Shown: one piece after another, positions 30,237-39,025 of the stretch | Layout: the number at the start of each line of letters is the position of its first letter | How positions within the stretch are numbered: position 1 is the stretch's first letter | Origin: Spirochaetes bacterium GWB1_60_80 | GTDB taxonomy: Bacteria > Spirochaetota > Spirochaetia > Treponematales > UBA12059 | Direction of reading: 5' to 3' | DNA: 64,000 nucleotides | Assembly: GCA_001829185.1 (NCBI GenBank) | Contig: MIAR01000023.1 | Span: 83,884-147,883 of the forward strand | Notes under the pieces: generated by a model | Told to the model about the DNA's origin: nothing | The model's database searches: none | Seen by the model: only the letters and a program-made list of their open reading frames with translations | Made by a program: the position numbers and the translations under genes

Positions 30237-32092
30237 TGGACCAGCCTGACCGGCGCTGGTTTGCCAGCGACAACAACGCCAGCGTCCACCCGCAGATTCT
30301 GGCGGCCTTGGCCACCGCCAACCACGGACACGCCGTCGGCTACGGCGGCGACCCGCTCACCGCCCGCGCCGAGGCTGCCCTGGCCGCTCTCTTCGGACCA
30401 GGCGCGGTGGTACGCTTCGTCCTCAACGGCACCGGCGCCAACGTCTACGCCATCGGCTGCTTTGCTGGCCAGGGCGACGCCGTGCTGTGCAGCGACTGCG
30501 CCCACATCCTGGCGGACGAGACCGGCGCCCCGGCGGCCGTCACCGGCGCTCAGCTGGTGCCCGTGCGGTCGGTCAACGGCAAAATCGGCCCCGAGGCGGT
30601 CTGGCAGGTCATCCACGATTATAGCGACCAGCACAAGCCGCGGCCGGCCGTGCTGTCGCTCAGCCAGCCGACCGAGCTGGGCACCCTGTACAGCCGGCCC
30701 GAGCTGGACGCCCTGTGCGCCCTGGCCCACCAGCATGGCCTGGTGGTGCACATCGACGGCGCCCGCCTGTCCAATGCCGCAGTTGGCCTGGACTGCGGCC
30801 TGGCCGAGGCGGCCGGGCTCCAGGCCGACGTGGTCTGCGTCGGCGGCACCAAAAACGGCCTGATGTTCGGCGAGGCGGTAGTATTCGCGCCGCGCGTCGT
30901 CGCCCGGCTGCCGGATACCGCCCGCCTGCGCAAGACCCGCCTGCAGCTGGCCAGCAAGATGCGTTTCATCGCCGCCCAGTTTGAGGCGTGGCTGACAGGC
31001 GAGCTGTGGCGGCGCAACGCCAGCAACGCCAACCGCACGGCCGCCGTCCTGGCTGACGGCGTCAAGCGCCTGGGCCTCAGCCTGTGCTATCCGGTGGACA
31101 CCAACGCCGTCTTCGTGACCATCCCGGCCGCCACGGTTGATGCCCTGCGCGAGCGCCACTTTTTCTACGACTGGGAAGGCGGCGCGGTGCGCTGGATGAC
31201 CAGCTGGGACAGCACCGACGACGATGTCGCCGATTTTCTGCGTGACCTGACCGCCTGCCTGCCGACGGCCACCGACGGCGCTGTGGCGGCCGGCCAGCCG
31301 GTTTTCGGGCTGGAAAATTTCAGTGACCCCGCCCTGCGTGTCGAGCTGCAGGCCGGCCGGGAACTGTTGCGCAGCAACTGGCAGCGGCTGGCCCTGAACT
31401 CCAGTCCGCAACAGCGCGGTTTGCCGATGCCGCCGGCCGTCCGGCCGCTGCCGGCGGCAGCCATCCGCGTCGACCTGCCGCCGCCGGACAAGAAAGGCTT
31501 GGGCCAAGGCTCCTTCAGCGAGGCTACCGTCCAGCGCCGCAGCAGCCGCAAGTTCAAGCCGGAGTCGCTCAGCCTGCCGGAATTATCGTATCTGCTGTGG
31601 GCCAGCCAGGGTAGCCGCCGGCCGCCCTTCCGCACCGTGCCGTCCGGCGGCTGCCGCCATCCTTTGGACACCCTGCTCTACATCCGGCGGGTGGACGGGC
31701 TGGGCAGTGGCCTGTACCGCTACGACCCGCTGGCCCACGCTCTGTGGTGTCTGCGCTCGGCCGTGGCGCTGGACGCTGCCGACGCCAGCGACGGGAGCCT
31801 CGACCTGGATGCCGCTTTTGACGAGGCCGTCAACGGCCAGCTGTGGAATTGCGCCGCCCTGTTCGTCTGGACCGCCGTGCCGTACCGGACCGAGTGGCGT
31901 TACGTCCAGGCGGCCGCCAAGCTGGTGCTGCTCGACGCCGGCCATGTCGGCCAGGCTTTGTATGGCGCCTGTACCGCCCTGGGGCTGGGCGCCTGCGCCC
32001 TCGGCTCGTACCGTCAAGACAGCCTCGACCGCCTGCTGGGCGTCGATGGCGTTGAGGAGTTCGCCGTCTACGCCGCGCCGGTCGGCCGCTGA
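30236..32092 (+). CDS. Fusion: low-specificity threonine aldolase - SagB-type nitroreductase
   Basis: 618 residues in one uninterrupted frame. Residues 1-345 are an L-threonine aldolase: SDNNASVHP, HIDGARLSNA (171-180), PLP lysine K206 in VGGTKNGLMFGEA. From about 373 the SagB/ThcOx-type FMN oxidoreductase begins (AGRELLRSNW..RGLPMPP), with RRSSRKF (434-440), LSLPELSYLLWASQG, TVPSGGCRHPLDTLLYIRRV and GLYRYDPLAHALW. Aldolases split threonine to glycine and acetaldehyde; SagB-type enzymes oxidise azolines or unknown small substrates. I do not know this fusion as a standard architecture. No RiPP precursor or cyclodehydratase is nearby. Start is coupled to the parvulin stop. Confidence 0.88.
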   Translation: MDQPDRRWFASDNNASVHPQILAALATANHGHAVGYGGDPLTARAEAALAALFGPGAVVRFVLNGTGANVYAIGCFAGQGDAVLCSDCAHILADETGAPAAVTGAQLVPVRSVNGKIGPEAVWQVIHDYSDQHKPRPAVLSLSQPTELGTLYSRPELDALCALAHQHGLVVHIDGARLSNAAVGLDCGLAEAAGLQADVVCVGGTKNGLMFGEAVVFAPRVVARLPDTARLRKTRLQLASKMRFIAAQFEAWLTGELWRRNASNANRTAAVLADGVKRLGLSLCYPVDTNAVFVTIPAATVDALRERHFFYDWEGGAVRWMTSWDSTDDDVADFLRDLTACLPTATDGAVAAGQPVFGLENFSDPALRVELQAGRELLRSNWQRLALNSSPQQRGLPMPPAVRPLPAAAIRVDLPPPDKKGLGQGSFSEATVQRRSSRKFKPESLSLPELSYLLWASQGSRRPPFRTVPSGGCRHPLDTLLYIRRVDGLGSGLYRYDPLAHALWCLRSAVALDAADASDGSLDLDAAFDEAVNGQLWNCAALFVWTAVPYRTEWRYVQAAAKLVLLDAGHVGQALYGACTALGLGACALGSYRQDSLDRLLGVDGVEEFAVYAAPVGR

Positions 32093-32105
32093 TCTACTTG
32101 ATTCT

Positions 32106-32142
32106 GGCCGGGCCGGTCGCGCGCCGCGCCCCGGCCGTTTTT
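32106..32142 (+). terminator. Putative terminator after the aldolase/SagB fusion
   Basis: GGCCGGG (32106-32112) pairs with CCCGGCC (32130-32136) around a GC-rich loop that can itself fold; G then five T. If active, the DUF362 gene needs its own promoter, which I cannot find. Confidence 0.5.
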
Positions 32143-32198
32143 CCCGTCGCCGGGACCTTGTACCGGCCCGCGTCGCGGCAAGCGCTCCAGGAGGCAGC

Positions 32199-33320
32199 AT
32201 GTCCGTTCCCGTCTACTTCATCGATGCCCGGTCCACAGCGGCCGGCGCCAGCACCGTGGCCAAGCTGGCCCGGTTGTTCGCCCAGCTCAAGCATGATTTC
32301 CCCGAGGCGGTGCAGGCCGCCGACCTGTGCGCCATCAAGCTGCATTTCGGCGAGATGGGCAACGACGGCTACATCAGCCCGGTGCATGCCCGCACCGCCG
32401 CCGACTTCGTGCGCCAGTGCCAGGGACATCCCTTCTTCACCGACACCAACACCCTGTACAAGGGCAGCCGTTCCAACGCCGTCGACCACCTGGCCACGGC
32501 TTCGGCCCACGGCTTCGTGCCCGAAACCTGCGGCGCGCCGGTCCTGATCGCCTGCGGCCTTAAAAGCAACGATTGGCGCCCGGTCGACCTGCCGGCGGCC
32601 TGCCGCCACTTCCGGCAAGCCAAGATCGCCGGCGGCATCCTGGACGCCGACAGCATGATCGTTTTATCGCATTTTAAAGGCCACGAGATGGCTGGCTTCG
32701 GCGGCGCCATCAAGAATCTGGCCATGGGCTGCGCCCCTTTCTCAGGCAAGCGCGAGCAACACTGCGTTACCTTCCAGGTGCGCGATAAAAAGTGCATCGC
32801 CTGCGGCCTCTGCGTCCAGCACTGCCCGGCCGCCGCCATCAGCCTGTCCGAAAAGGCCTATGCCGTCATCGACGGTGGGCGCTGCATCGGCTGCGGCGAG
32901 TGCTTGGCGCATTGCCGGCCGCACGCCATCGCCATGAACTGGGAGGTCGGCATCGCCGAGTTCACCGAGAAGATGGTCGAGTACGCCCTGGCGGCCCTGA
33001 ACGGTAAGGCCGGGCGGACGCTGTATATCAGCGTGGTGCGCGCCGTGGTGCCGCTGTGCGACTGCGTGCCTTGGAGCGACGTGCCGCTGGTGCCGGATAT
33101 CGGCTTCCTGGCATCGACTGACCCGGTGGCCATCGACCAGGCGGCCTTCGACCTGGTCAAGGCCGCCCCGGTCTGGCCCGGCTCGGCCCTGGATGGCAAG
33201 GCGGCGGCCGGTGATGACAAATTTACCAAACTGCATCCGCAGACCAAGCCGGAAATTCAGCTGGAATACGGCCAGGCCATCGGCCTGGGCAGCCGGGACT
33301 ACCGCTTGGTGAAGCTGTGA
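32199..33320 (+). CDS. DUF362 protein with two [4Fe-4S] ferredoxin motifs
   Basis: 373 residues. An N-terminal DUF362 domain (YFIDARST.., IKLHFGEMGNDGYISP, SHFKGHEMAGFGGAIKNLAMGC) surrounds a bacterial ferredoxin pair at about 195-250: CIACGLCVQHCP and CIGCGECLAHCR. Likely a cytosolic electron-transfer or iron-sulfur protein; the family's role is unknown. The ATG at 32199 has CAGGAGG 5 nt upstream; the frame runs further back to 31707 but that part is a shadow of the SagB domain. It could supply electrons to the neighbouring flavin domain, an inference from position only. Confidence 0.9.
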   Translation: MSVPVYFIDARSTAAGASTVAKLARLFAQLKHDFPEAVQAADLCAIKLHFGEMGNDGYISPVHARTAADFVRQCQGHPFFTDTNTLYKGSRSNAVDHLATASAHGFVPETCGAPVLIACGLKSNDWRPVDLPAACRHFRQAKIAGGILDADSMIVLSHFKGHEMAGFGGAIKNLAMGCAPFSGKREQHCVTFQVRDKKCIACGLCVQHCPAAAISLSEKAYAVIDGGRCIGCGECLAHCRPHAIAMNWEVGIAEFTEKMVEYALAALNGKAGRTLYISVVRAVVPLCDCVPWSDVPLVPDIGFLASTDPVAIDQAAFDLVKAAPVWPGSALDGKAAAGDDKFTKLHPQTKPEIQLEYGQAIGLGSRDYRLVKL

Positions 33321-34108
33321 AGCTTGGCCGCGGCCAGCTGCGTCACGGTCGGCCGGTCAACTACCCTAGTGGGCGGTCGGCCCCGCGCCGGGCCGGGCGG
33401 CCCCGCGGTCGGGTGCCGTGGCCGGCGCTGGTCCTGGGTCTGGCCAGCGCGCTGGGGCTGGCCGGTTGCCAGGCCGGGGGTGGCGGCTGGTTCAGCCGGC
33501 TGCTTGATGCGGTCTGGCCGGCCGGCCGGACGGACGCAGCCGTCGGCGGGGCGGCGCTGCCGCCCCCGCTGGCCGCGACCGGCGCGTTGCCGGCCGGTTT
33601 GTCCCGCCCCGGCCAGGCCATCCTGCTGCGCGGCAACAACCTTGTCCACGGTCTGTCGGTTTTTCCGGGTAACCGCCAACTGGCCTGGTATGCCGAATAC
33701 TTGCTGCCGGGGGCCGCGCCGGATGGCACGCCGTCCGGCGCTGATGCCTTCATCGTGCCGGTCTGGTATCTGATTGAGCCGCTCCAGCTGCCGGCCGCCA
33801 TCGGCCCCGGCGACTGCGCCGCGCCGAACGCCGTCCGTTCACTGCTGATTACCGGGCTGACTACCGAGCTGGCCGGCGATGGCCAAGTGGTCAGCTATGA
33901 TGTGCGCGTCCTGGAGTACGCCGATTACTATTTAGTTACCGCCTGGCCAGCCGGACGGACCAGCCCGGCCTTGGCCGAGGCTCAGGCGACAACCGACGGC
34001 CAAGCCTGCGCCTTCCTGCGCATTTTGGCCGGGCGCTTCGCCTATTTCCGTTCCTACGCCGAAGATCCGGCCGGCTTGTCCTTCCCGGCTACCTTGAGCT
34101 TGCAGTGA
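33317..34108 (+). CDS. Putative lipoprotein of unknown function
   Basis: 263 residues from GTG 33317, which overlaps the DUF362 stop (GTGA). About 33 residues rich in Arg and Pro precede a hydrophobic segment ending in the lipobox LAGC, then a Gly/Ala/Pro linker. The mature part (from about 90) contains a long beta-like region with paired Cys (GDCAAP and GQACAF). The long N-terminus is unusual; a start closer to the hydrophobic segment (GTG 33413) would leave no positive charge. No family recognised. Confidence 0.65.
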   Translation: MKLGRGQLRHGRPVNYPSGRSAPRRAGRPRGRVPWPALVLGLASALGLAGCQAGGGGWFSRLLDAVWPAGRTDAAVGGAALPPPLAATGALPAGLSRPGQAILLRGNNLVHGLSVFPGNRQLAWYAEYLLPGAAPDGTPSGADAFIVPVWYLIEPLQLPAAIGPGDCAAPNAVRSLLITGLTTELAGDGQVVSYDVRVLEYADYYLVTAWPAGRTSPALAEAQATTDGQACAFLRILAGRFAYFRSYAEDPAGLSFPATLSLQ

Positions 34109-34129
34109 CGGCTGGCTGAACGGCCGGCC

Positions 34130-36277
34130 TCATATCCGCCGCCGGCCGAGTCCGTCGAGGGCGCCATCGCTCGGGCAGCGCTCCTTGGCTACTTTGTTGC
34201 GGCCGGTATCCTTGCTGAAGTACAGCGCCTTGTCGGCCCGGCCGGCCATGCTGTCGAAGCTGTCGGCCGGGCAGAAGCCGGTTAGCCCGAAGCTGGCCGA
34301 GAAGGCGATGGCCGCGCCGTTCGGTAGGATGACCGGGTTGTCGCAGAAGGATTGCCGGATGCGCTCGGCCACGATCATGGCGCCGTCCACGCCGGTATTG
34401 GGCAGTAGCAGGACGAACTCCTCGCCGCCGTAGCGGGCGATGATGTCGGTGGACCGCAGGGCCTTGGCCCCGCGGTCGGCGGCGGCCTTCAGAACCAGGT
34501 CGCCGGCGGCGTGGCCGTGGCCGTCGTTGACCTTCTTGAAGAAATCTAGGTCGAAGATGACGAAACTCAAGTCGCTGCCGTAGCGCCGGACCCGATCGGC
34601 CTCGGCGGTGAATATTTCCATGAAGCGGCGCCGGTTGAGCGCGCCGGTCAGCGGGTCGGTGCCGGCCACGGTCTTGATCTCGGCGAACAGCCGGGCGTTC
34701 TCCAGGGCGACAGCCACGTACGAACAGACGGCGCGCAGGATTTCCAGGTGATGCTGCTCGTAGGCGCCTGCCCGATGGCTCTGCACGGTGATGATGGCCG
34801 ATATGGCGTCCTTGTGGCGGACCGGGCAGTACAGGATGGCGCGCACCGGGTCGGCGCCAGGCTTGCTCGACTGTATATCGGTGACGTATTTTTTGTACTC
34901 GCCGTGGATATCGCCGATGCGCAGGTCCTGGCCGGTGCGGACGCAGTAGGCGGCCAGGCTGTTGCCGGCGTTGCTCGACAGGGTAAAGGGCGGGATGACC
35001 GCGTCGTCCTCGATGAAAAAGGCGAAATCAAGGCTGTTGGTGCGCGGCAGGAAGAGCGCCAGGCCGAAGCCGTCGGCCGGCATCAGGCTGGAGATATTTT
35101 TGTATAACAAACGGCCGATGCTCTCGAGGTCCATGGCGCCGGCGATCTCGCGCCCGATCTCGGCGATCAGCGACAGCTGCCGCATCTGGACCTTGGAGGC
35201 GGCCGATTCCGACGCCGCGCGCTCCGCCCCGGCGCTGGCGGCCTGGCCGGAAACCTTTTCGTTGAAGGCGCGGGCGGCCAGCTCGGCGGCCTCGTGCTCG
35301 GCCTGCCAGGCCAACTGCCAGGCGCCGGAGCGTTGATGCACCGTGGCCAATGCCTGCAGGGCGCGGCTCTTCTCGGCCGGCAAGTTTTGGCTGTCCGCCA
35401 AGGCGCAGGCTTCGCTCAGGCTGGTCGCCGCGGCCTCTAGTTGGCCGGTCTCGGTCTGGCTGATGCCAAGCTCGATGCCGTAGTCGACGATCAGCCGTTT
35501 GTTGTCCAGGCTGCGGGCCGCTAGCAGGGCGGCGTCGAAGGCCACCATGGCGTCCTGGTGCCGCCCGGTGCGTCGCAGCAGCCGGCCGTAGCGGCCGCGG
35601 GCATCGATGCCGCTGATGTCAAAGCCCTTGGCCTGGCAATAAGCCAGGGTATCGAGCAGCAGTTTTTCGGCGTCCTGCTCCCGGCCTAGTTCGGCCCAGG
35701 CCGTGGCCAGGTGCGAATCGATGACCGTCAGATTGAGGGGCGCGATTTCCGGGCTGGCCTTGGCCGCCTCCAGGCAGCGCGCCGCCTCGGCCGGCTGGTT
35801 TAGCTTGAGGTACACGAGCCCCATATTGGAATCGATGACGCCAGTCATTTCCGCCCAGCCGATGGACACGGCCAGCTGCCGAGCCCGCATCAGCACTTCC
35901 AGGGCATGGTCGAACAGGTTGTTGTACAGGTTGATGACGCCGATGCCGTTGAGGGCCCGGGTCTGGCCTTTCAGGTCATGCCATTCCTCAAAGGTTTCAT
36001 AGGCCTGCTGCAGTAGTTGGCGTGCGGCTTCGTTTTCGCCGTGCTTCAGCTTCTTCCAGCCTTTGATGACCAAGGCCCAAGTCGGGCCGGCCGGATAGCC
36101 GGAAGCCTCGATGAATTGTTCCATGTAGGCGCAGATCTCGTCGATCAGGCTGCCGGGCTGCTCCAGGTGATTGGCGGCCATCTCCATCCACAGGCGGGAG
36201 CGTTCGGCCTGGCTGGGCGGCAGTTGCCGCTCGATGGCGCTGGCCAGTTCCTGCAAGGGTGTGCGGTTTTTCGGCAT
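34130..36277 (-). CDS. TPR-GAF-GGDEF diguanylate cyclase
   Basis: 715 residues, soluble. Residues about 60-330 are helical repeats of TPR type, about 370-530 a GAF-like sensor, and 550-700 a GGDEF domain with DPLTGALNRRRFME, FDLDFFKKVNDGHGHAAGD and the catalytic YGGEEF near residue 616. GGEEF is an active-type signature, so c-di-GMP synthesis is expected; I see no RxxD inhibitory site just before it. AAGGA lies 9 nt upstream of the ATG. Last gene of a minus-strand unit with the lipoprotein and DUF6765 genes. The signal is unknown. Confidence 0.9.
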   Translation of the reverse strand: MPKNRTPLQELASAIERQLPPSQAERSRLWMEMAANHLEQPGSLIDEICAYMEQFIEASGYPAGPTWALVIKGWKKLKHGENEAARQLLQQAYETFEEWHDLKGQTRALNGIGVINLYNNLFDHALEVLMRARQLAVSIGWAEMTGVIDSNMGLVYLKLNQPAEAARCLEAAKASPEIAPLNLTVIDSHLATAWAELGREQDAEKLLLDTLAYCQAKGFDISGIDARGRYGRLLRRTGRHQDAMVAFDAALLAARSLDNKRLIVDYGIELGISQTETGQLEAAATSLSEACALADSQNLPAEKSRALQALATVHQRSGAWQLAWQAEHEAAELAARAFNEKVSGQAASAGAERAASESAASKVQMRQLSLIAEIGREIAGAMDLESIGRLLYKNISSLMPADGFGLALFLPRTNSLDFAFFIEDDAVIPPFTLSSNAGNSLAAYCVRTGQDLRIGDIHGEYKKYVTDIQSSKPGADPVRAILYCPVRHKDAISAIITVQSHRAGAYEQHHLEILRAVCSYVAVALENARLFAEIKTVAGTDPLTGALNRRRFMEIFTAEADRVRRYGSDLSFVIFDLDFFKKVNDGHGHAAGDLVLKAAADRGAKALRSTDIIARYGGEEFVLLLPNTGVDGAMIVAERIRQSFCDNPVILPNGAAIAFSASFGLTGFCPADSFDSMAGRADKALYFSKDTGRNKVAKERCPSDGALDGLGRRRI

Positions 36278-36292
36278 CTATTTATTCCTTCT

Positions 36293-37318
36293 TCAGGGTA
36301 TCAGGTGCAACAGGCCGGCAGTGGCTGACGCCTCCAGCTGAAAGCCGCTGACCGCGACCACCGGACCGTCGACCGTCCAGGCGCTGGTCTGTAGTATGGA
36401 TACGGCCTCTTGCGGCCAGGCTTGGTGAACCAGGCTATAGAAGAACAGGCGGCAGACCGGAGTCAGCAGGCGGGCGGAGGCGGCTGTCTCGAATTCAAAA
36501 CCCATGAACATGGCATAACGGCCGTCCGCGGCCAGCTGGCCGTTGATCAGCAGGCCATTAAGCGGGACGTCGGCCGGGTCCAGCGGTAGACTGGACAATA
36601 GCTTGCCCAGCGGATCGGGTACGTAGACGGCCAGGTCGGCTGCCCAGGCTGTCAGCCAGCGCTGCGGTATCGGATGGGCGCCCGGCTGGTCCAAGGCGGC
36701 CGCCAGGGTCTGGATAGCGCCGTTACTAATCAGTAGCAGTTCATTGCCGCAAGGTTGGATCTGCAGCCCGCTGGCTCGGTGTTGCCAGGCGCGGCCGCTT
36801 TTCAGCCAGGCCGAATCGAAGGCCAGCGCCAGGTTGAATAGGCTGGCCGGGTATTTGCCGTGGGCGACGGCGTAGAGCGTGGCTGTCCCGGGGCTGGCGG
36901 CCGTGGCCGGCGTTGGTACTTCGGCGGCCGCGTCCAACTCCAGGCTGGGCTCCAGCCGCTCCAGGCTGATGGCCAGAACCAGGCGGTCGCTACGGCTGAT
37001 CAGGGGTTCAAGCAGGGCGCGGTAGCCGGCCAGCTGCCCGGCGAGGTATGCCGTGCTGTCAGCCGAGCCGTCTGCCAGGCCGCGGCCTGAGGCGGGCGCT
37101 TGGTTGGCGGCCAGCCAGGCGGGCAGGAAAACGGCCATCTGGGCCTGATTCAGGCTCAGGTACAAGGCGGCGTCGGCCGGCAGCAGCTGTTCGATAGCCA
37201 AGCCTTCGCCCAAGCGCGCCTGGCTGCGGCAGCCCGCCAGGCCAAGGCCGCCGAGCCCGACCAGCAATAGCGCCGTCAGAAGCCGGCGGCGGCGGTGGGG
37301 AGAGGGAGAGCGCCTCAT
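36293..37318 (-). CDS. Putative lipoprotein of unknown function
   Basis: 341 residues. Basic N-terminus (RRRRR), hydrophobic stretch and lipobox LAGC at about 27-30. The mature part starts LLPADAALYLSLNQAQMAVFLPAWL, which recalls DUF3352-type proteins, but I would not assign the family. Ends 15 nt before the GGDEF gene and begins in an ATGA overlap with the DUF6765 gene, so the three are probably one transcript. Confidence 0.7.
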   Translation of the reverse strand: MRRSPSPHRRRRLLTALLLVGLGGLGLAGCRSQARLGEGLAIEQLLPADAALYLSLNQAQMAVFLPAWLAANQAPASGRGLADGSADSTAYLAGQLAGYRALLEPLISRSDRLVLAISLERLEPSLELDAAAEVPTPATAASPGTATLYAVAHGKYPASLFNLALAFDSAWLKSGRAWQHRASGLQIQPCGNELLLISNGAIQTLAAALDQPGAHPIPQRWLTAWAADLAVYVPDPLGKLLSSLPLDPADVPLNGLLINGQLAADGRYAMFMGFEFETAASARLLTPVCRLFFYSLVHQAWPQEAVSILQTSAWTVDGPVVAVSGFQLEASATAGLLHLIP

Positions 37319-38313
37319 GCCAAGCCCCGCTCGGCCATCAAACGCTGCGCCTGCCGCCGATGTTCGTTGGCCGCCTCCTGCCAGCGATACAAGTCGGTCT
37401 GGAAAAAGCCGCTGTCCACGACGATGGGCGGCCCGCCGGCCTCGCCGTCCAGTAGCTCATCCAGCCGGCTTTTAAGCCAGCCGGCCTGGCTGTAACCTAG
37501 GAATTGCCCGGCCGTCTGGCGGCTGGCCGGAACGCCGGCGGCCGCCTGCCAGTCACTAGCCGACCAGGCCGGCAGGTGCCAGTCGATGACGTAATCGGTC
37601 AGTCGCTCGTCCCGGGTCGGCTTGCGCCAGATTCGCTCCAGGCGATCGAGTATCTGGTCTTCATCCCCGTAGCTCCGTTTCCGAAAGAGGCACAGGTAGC
37701 GGTAGATTTTGCCGGCGGCCTGGCGGAAACGCTGGTGGTTCCGGATGACGGCGTAATCCGGCTTCAGCCGCTTGTCCTGCCAGACCCGGTCCGGCTCGTC
37801 CGGCGCGGTCAAGGCTTGCAGGTGGCCGGCGGCCGGCAGGCGGAGTCCCATCCAGTCCTGGCCGCCGAGCCGCGTCAAGTCGTTCCAGGCCTCGTTGCGG
37901 CCGGAAAAATTCTGGTGCGCCCAGGTGTCGGCAAAACTGTGCAGGGCGATGCCGATACGGTACAGGTCGTTACTGTGTAAGGCTTCGACCAGGAGCTGTT
38001 TGGCCAGCGTGCCATTGGCTGAAACGCTATATAAATTCAGGCTGCCGTCGAGACGCTGCCGCTGGATATCGGCCGCGTCGCCAGGTAGAAAATGGAAGGG
38101 TTGGTAGATGGCGGCGCAGACCGTTTCATCCCAAAATTGGTAATTCTGGGTCGGACCGATGGTGATGGTCCGGGCGGAAGCGGCAAAGCTCAGCGGCCGG
38201 ATGGCGGCGTCGATATACTGGGAGGCATTGGCCAGTATCCAAGCCTCGGACTCCTCGAAGCCGGCCTGCATGGCCAGGACATATATAGCGTAGAAGTGGA
38301 ATTCGACCGTCAT
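37315..38313 (-). CDS. DUF6765-type protein, possible zinc phospholipase-like fold
   Basis: 332 residues starting MTVEFHFYAIYVLAMQAGF, the typical start of DUF6765 proteins. The motif IALHSFADTWAHQNFSG, with early His in FHFYA and further His/Asp residues, is reminiscent of metal sites in zinc-dependent phospholipase C-like helical proteins; enzymatic activity is not established. No signal peptide. The ATG at 38313 is chosen over 38385 because the promoter at 38320-38348 lies between them; its -10 ends 6 nt before the ATG and there is no good SD. First gene of the three-gene unit with the lipoprotein and GGDEF genes. Confidence 0.75.
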   Translation of the reverse strand: MTVEFHFYAIYVLAMQAGFEESEAWILANASQYIDAAIRPLSFAASARTITIGPTQNYQFWDETVCAAIYQPFHFLPGDAADIQRQRLDGSLNLYSVSANGTLAKQLLVEALHSNDLYRIGIALHSFADTWAHQNFSGRNEAWNDLTRLGGQDWMGLRLPAAGHLQALTAPDEPDRVWQDKRLKPDYAVIRNHQRFRQAAGKIYRYLCLFRKRSYGDEDQILDRLERIWRKPTRDERLTDYVIDWHLPAWSASDWQAAAGVPASRQTAGQFLGYSQAGWLKSRLDELLDGEAGGPPIVVDSGFFQTDLYRWQEAANEHRRQAQRLMAERGLA

Positions 38314-38319
38314 GCTCTT

Positions 38320-38348
38320 AAAATAGCATGCTATGGACGGAGATACAA
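38320..38348 (-). promoter_or_regulatory. Leaderless-type promoter of the DUF6765-lipoprotein-GGDEF unit
   Basis: Minus strand: TTGTAT (38343-38348), 17 nt, TATTTT (38320-38325), 6 nt to the ATG. Back to back with the divergent promoter at 38370-38398. Confidence 0.5.
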
Positions 38349-38369
38349 CAAAAAGATGTACGCTGAATC

Positions 38370-38398
38370 TTGCGTATTCGCCCATCAGCCATTATACT
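38370..38398 (+). promoter_or_regulatory. Promoter of the small secreted protein gene
   Basis: TTGCGT (38370-38375), 17 nt, TATACT (38393-38398); leader of about 70 nt. Confidence 0.6.
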
Positions 38399-38475
38399 GG
38401 CCTTGGCGCTTCGTTCAGGGCTTGAACGGGCCGGCGCGTCAGCGCCATTCTGCCGGCTTGATATGGAGGATACTT

Positions 38476-38913
38476 ATGAAGCGTCTGATGCTCGGTGTCT
38501 GTATGATGACTATGGTGATGGCCGCGGCGCCGCTCTTCGCCCAGGCGGATGGCAATAACGGGCTCGACCCGGGAACGACTATCCGTTCACCGGCCACCCT
38601 CTATCCCTTGCGCCTGACGGCCATCCGGGTCTATACCCACGCCCAAGGCTACCGGGTCGTCTACCGGCGCGGCGCGACCGGTACGGCGGACGCCTACCTT
38701 CCCATGAGCTGGTTCGTGGCCGGCGGCAAGGCTTCGCTTATCCGTCTGAACGACACTTCGGTACCGTATCTGGTGGTCTATTACAATCCCGACCGCACCG
38801 TCCACCACGTTAAGCTGTACGTGCATAGCTCCTATTCGCACAGTTCGTGGGGCTTCCTGTCCGGCGATCCTGGCACCCGTTTCCAAAGCGATACCTTGAC
38901 CCTCGAATTCTGA
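38476..38913 (+). CDS. Small secreted protein of unknown function
   Basis: 145 residues: a Met-rich signal peptide ending LFAQA, then a compact beta-rich domain with many Tyr, Arg and Ser (IRVYTHAQGYRVVYRRG, YLVVYYNPDRTVHHVKLYVHSSYSHSSWGF). Probably periplasmic. TGGAGG precedes the ATG by about 6 nt; a longer frame to 38092 is a shadow of the gene on the other strand. No family recognised. Confidence 0.8.
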   Translation: MKRLMLGVCMMTMVMAAAPLFAQADGNNGLDPGTTIRSPATLYPLRLTAIRVYTHAQGYRVVYRRGATGTADAYLPMSWFVAGGKASLIRLNDTSVPYLVVYYNPDRTVHHVKLYVHSSYSHSSWGFLSGDPGTRFQSDTLTLEF

Positions 38914-39025
38914 ACGGCTGCGTTATTTTTCTTCAAAACCAAGGCGCTGACCGACCTGCCGCCGCTTGAGGCGCGGCGCGTGGCTGGCGCCTTTGGCAAT
39001 AGACGCGCCTGCCAAATGGAGACCC

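Noticed and set aside
30236..32092. RiPP biosynthesis cluster around the SagB-type domain
   Set aside because: No precursor peptide, cyclodehydratase (SagC/SagD) or leader peptidase is visible within 10 kb on either side.
31707..32198. N-terminal extension of the DUF362 gene
   Set aside because: It overlaps the SagB domain in another frame and has low-complexity content; a CAGGAGG-preceded ATG lies at 32199.
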